Program-made: the position numbers and the translations under genes
Part shown: positions 5,368-6,587 of the stretch, one piece after another
How positions within the stretch are numbered: position 1 is the first letter of the stretch
Layout of the letters: each line of letters begins with the position of its first letter
The notes under the pieces: model-generated
Databases searched by the model: none
What the model was told of the DNA's origin: nothing
What the model saw: only the letters and a program-made list of their open reading frames with translations
From: Alphaproteobacteria bacterium UBA6544
Lineage (GTDB): Bacteria; Pseudomonadota; Alphaproteobacteria; UBA8366
Direction of reading: 5' to 3'
NCBI GenBank assembly: GCA_002434595.1
Contig: DJKK01000144.1
Location: forward strand, 1 to 6,587
DNA length: 6,587 nt

Positions 5368-6587
5368 CGCGGCACCACGTAGCCGATACTCTCGCGATCC
5401 CAAGTGTCTTGCGTGATGCCCGCATCCCGCAGGTCTTGCTTGCGTAATTTGCCGGTCGGCGTTTTGTCCAGCTCACCGACGTACTCGATATAGCGGGGCA
5501 CCGCATAACGCGGCATCCGTTCGACGCACCAATCAAGAATTGAGGTGAACTCGGGCGCGTTACCGGTCGGCACGACACAGGCTTTCACTTCTTCCTCGCC
5601 GCCCGCATCCTCATCTCGGACGCCGATTACGCAGCTCTCGGCGACATCGGGGTGGTTGTTGATGACCTGTTCGACTTCGAATGCCGAGATATTTTCGCCA
5701 CGGCGCCGGATGCAATCCTTGATCCGGTCGATAAAGAAGAGACGTCCATCTTCGTCAAAGCGGCCCGCATCGCCGGTGTGGAACCACATATTGCGCCACG
5801 CTTCGACAGTACGCTCTGGCATTTTATAATAACCCGCCATGAAACAAGCGGGCTGTTTTGGGCGGACGACAATCTCTCCGGTCTCGCCACATGGGACTTC
5901 TTCGTCAGTATCCGGATCCACGACCCGAACTTCGAAGAAATCTTCCTCCAGGTGGCCCGCGCAGCCGACCATCAGCGGGTCTTCGAGCTTGCCGTAAGCC
6001 GGAATATTGCATTCCGTCATGCCATAGGCTTGCATCAGGCGCAGCCCGAAGCGTTGTTCGAAGGCCTCTCCCCACTCTTCCCCGATGGGCACGGCGAGCA
6101 TCAACCTCAGATGGTGAGCTCGGTCATGCGGGGTTTCGGGCTGGCGGAAGATGAACTCGGGAATTACTCCGAGGCCGTAAGTTAGTGTGGCCTCGCTTTC
6201 ACGGATTTCGTCCAGCCATGTGGTCGCGGAGAACCGGCGGATGACATGCGCGCTGGTACCGTACATGAGGCAAGATGTGAGCTGAAGCAACAATCCCATA
6301 GCGTGGAAGAACGGCATGCAGATGAACATCTTGTCGTCCGGTGTCATCTCAAGCGCCCGACCCGAGCCATAACCGAACAGCAAGCAATGGGCATGCGGCA
6401 TCAGTGTGCCTTTTGAGGGGCCGGTGGTACCTGAAGTGAACATGATCATGCAGATATCGTGCGGCGTTGGGGAAACGAGATCGCCATCGCGCGCCTGGGT
6501 CGCTAGCAGCTGTGTGAATGGAATGCCCGTGGTGTCTGGAAGCGGTGCGCCGTGACCCTCTATGGATACAGTCGTCTCGATCGACAG
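5364..6587 (-). CDS. AMP-forming acyl-CoA synthetase / carboxylate-CoA ligase, CaiC-like (5' partial)
   Basis: It activates a carboxylic acid with ATP to an acyl-adenylate and then the CoA thioester. The frame is open to the right edge, so the start is outside; 407 residues are visible and roughly 110-130 N-terminal residues are missing compared with CaiC (about 517). The ATG at 6449 is internal, because the adenylation core begins upstream of it. Motifs in order: P-loop TSGTTGPSKG (6408-6437), YGMTE (6012-6026), HTGD (5769-5780), DRIKD (5715-5729) leading into the hinge and RRRGENIS, and a C-terminal TPTGKLRK whose Lys (codon 5448-5450) is the conserved adenylation lysine. All essential residues seen are intact, so it should be active. 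RGENISAFEVEQVI resembles crotonobetaine/carnitine-CoA ligases and medium-chain ligases; the acid substrate is not determinable. It is tail-to-tail with the ene-reductase, so the two are not co-transcribed even if they serve one pathway. Confidence 0.92.
   Translation of the reverse strand: MSIETTVSIEGHGAPLPDTTGIPFTQLLATQARDGDLVSPTPHDICMIMFTSGTTGPSKGTLMPHAHCLLFGYGSGRALEMTPDDKMFICMPFFHAMGLLLQLTSCLMYGTSAHVIRRFSATTWLDEIRESEATLTYGLGVIPEFIFRQPETPHDRAHHLRLMLAVPIGEEWGEAFEQRFGLRLMQAYGMTECNIPAYGKLEDPLMVGCAGHLEEDFFEVRVVDPDTDEEVPCGETGEIVVRPKQPACFMAGYYKMPERTVEAWRNMWFHTGDAGRFDEDGRLFFIDRIKDCIRRRGENISAFEVEQVINNHPDVAESCVIGVRDEDAGGEEEVKACVVPTGNAPEFTSILDWCVERMPRYAVPRYIEYVGELDKTPTGKLRKQDLRDAGITQDTWDRESIGYVVPR

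Noticed and set aside
4756..5403. 215-codon minus-strand reading frame
   Set aside because: It is antisense to the ene-reductase over its most conserved part. The His- and Arg-rich translation is typical of a shadow frame in GC-rich DNA.
5652..6185. 177-codon plus-strand reading frame
   Set aside because: It is antisense to the acyl-CoA ligase core containing YGMTE and HTGD. There is no domain or ribosome site of its own.

Overview
This window holds six protein-coding genes and almost no non-coding DNA. It is moderately GC-rich, and gene starts include ATG and possibly GTG or TTG. The gene types (old yellow enzyme, CaiC-like acyl-CoA ligase, caffeate-type O-methyltransferase, CpdA-like phosphoesterase) and the style suggest the chromosome of a metabolically versatile Gram-negative bacterium. 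An alphaproteobacterium would fit, but that placement is a low-confidence inference. I saw no RNA genes, CRISPR arrays, insertion sequences or phage genes.

Layout: (1) Bases 1-2010, plus strand, carry two tandem, translationally coupled genes for diverged members of one uncharacterised family (shared GDGLPL, AGC[K/R]PE, GNRANA, FCF and DIH...GG motifs). The first gene runs off the left edge. (2) Bases 2007-4025, minus strand, carry a calcineurin-like metallophosphoesterase followed by a SAM-dependent O-methyltransferase-like gene, probably co-transcribed. (3) Bases 4026-4188 are a divergent intergenic region with a small inverted repeat. (4) Bases 4189-5367, plus strand, carry a YqjM/XenA-type flavin ene-reductase. 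(5) Bases 5364-6587, minus strand, carry a CaiC-like AMP-forming acyl-CoA ligase whose N-terminus lies beyond the right edge.

Both convergent junctions (2007-2010 and 5364-5367) are 4-base overlaps in which the two stop codons share the same bases, so neither pair has room for a dedicated intergenic terminator.

The ene-reductase, ligase and methyltransferase are enzyme types used to break down or modify unsaturated or aromatic acids. No sequence feature ties them to one substrate, and alternating strands argue against a single operon. The least explained part is the tandem paralogue pair at the left, which looks like a two-subunit protein of unknown function. One copy has a Cys-Gly-Ser-Asn-Cys segment that the other has lost.
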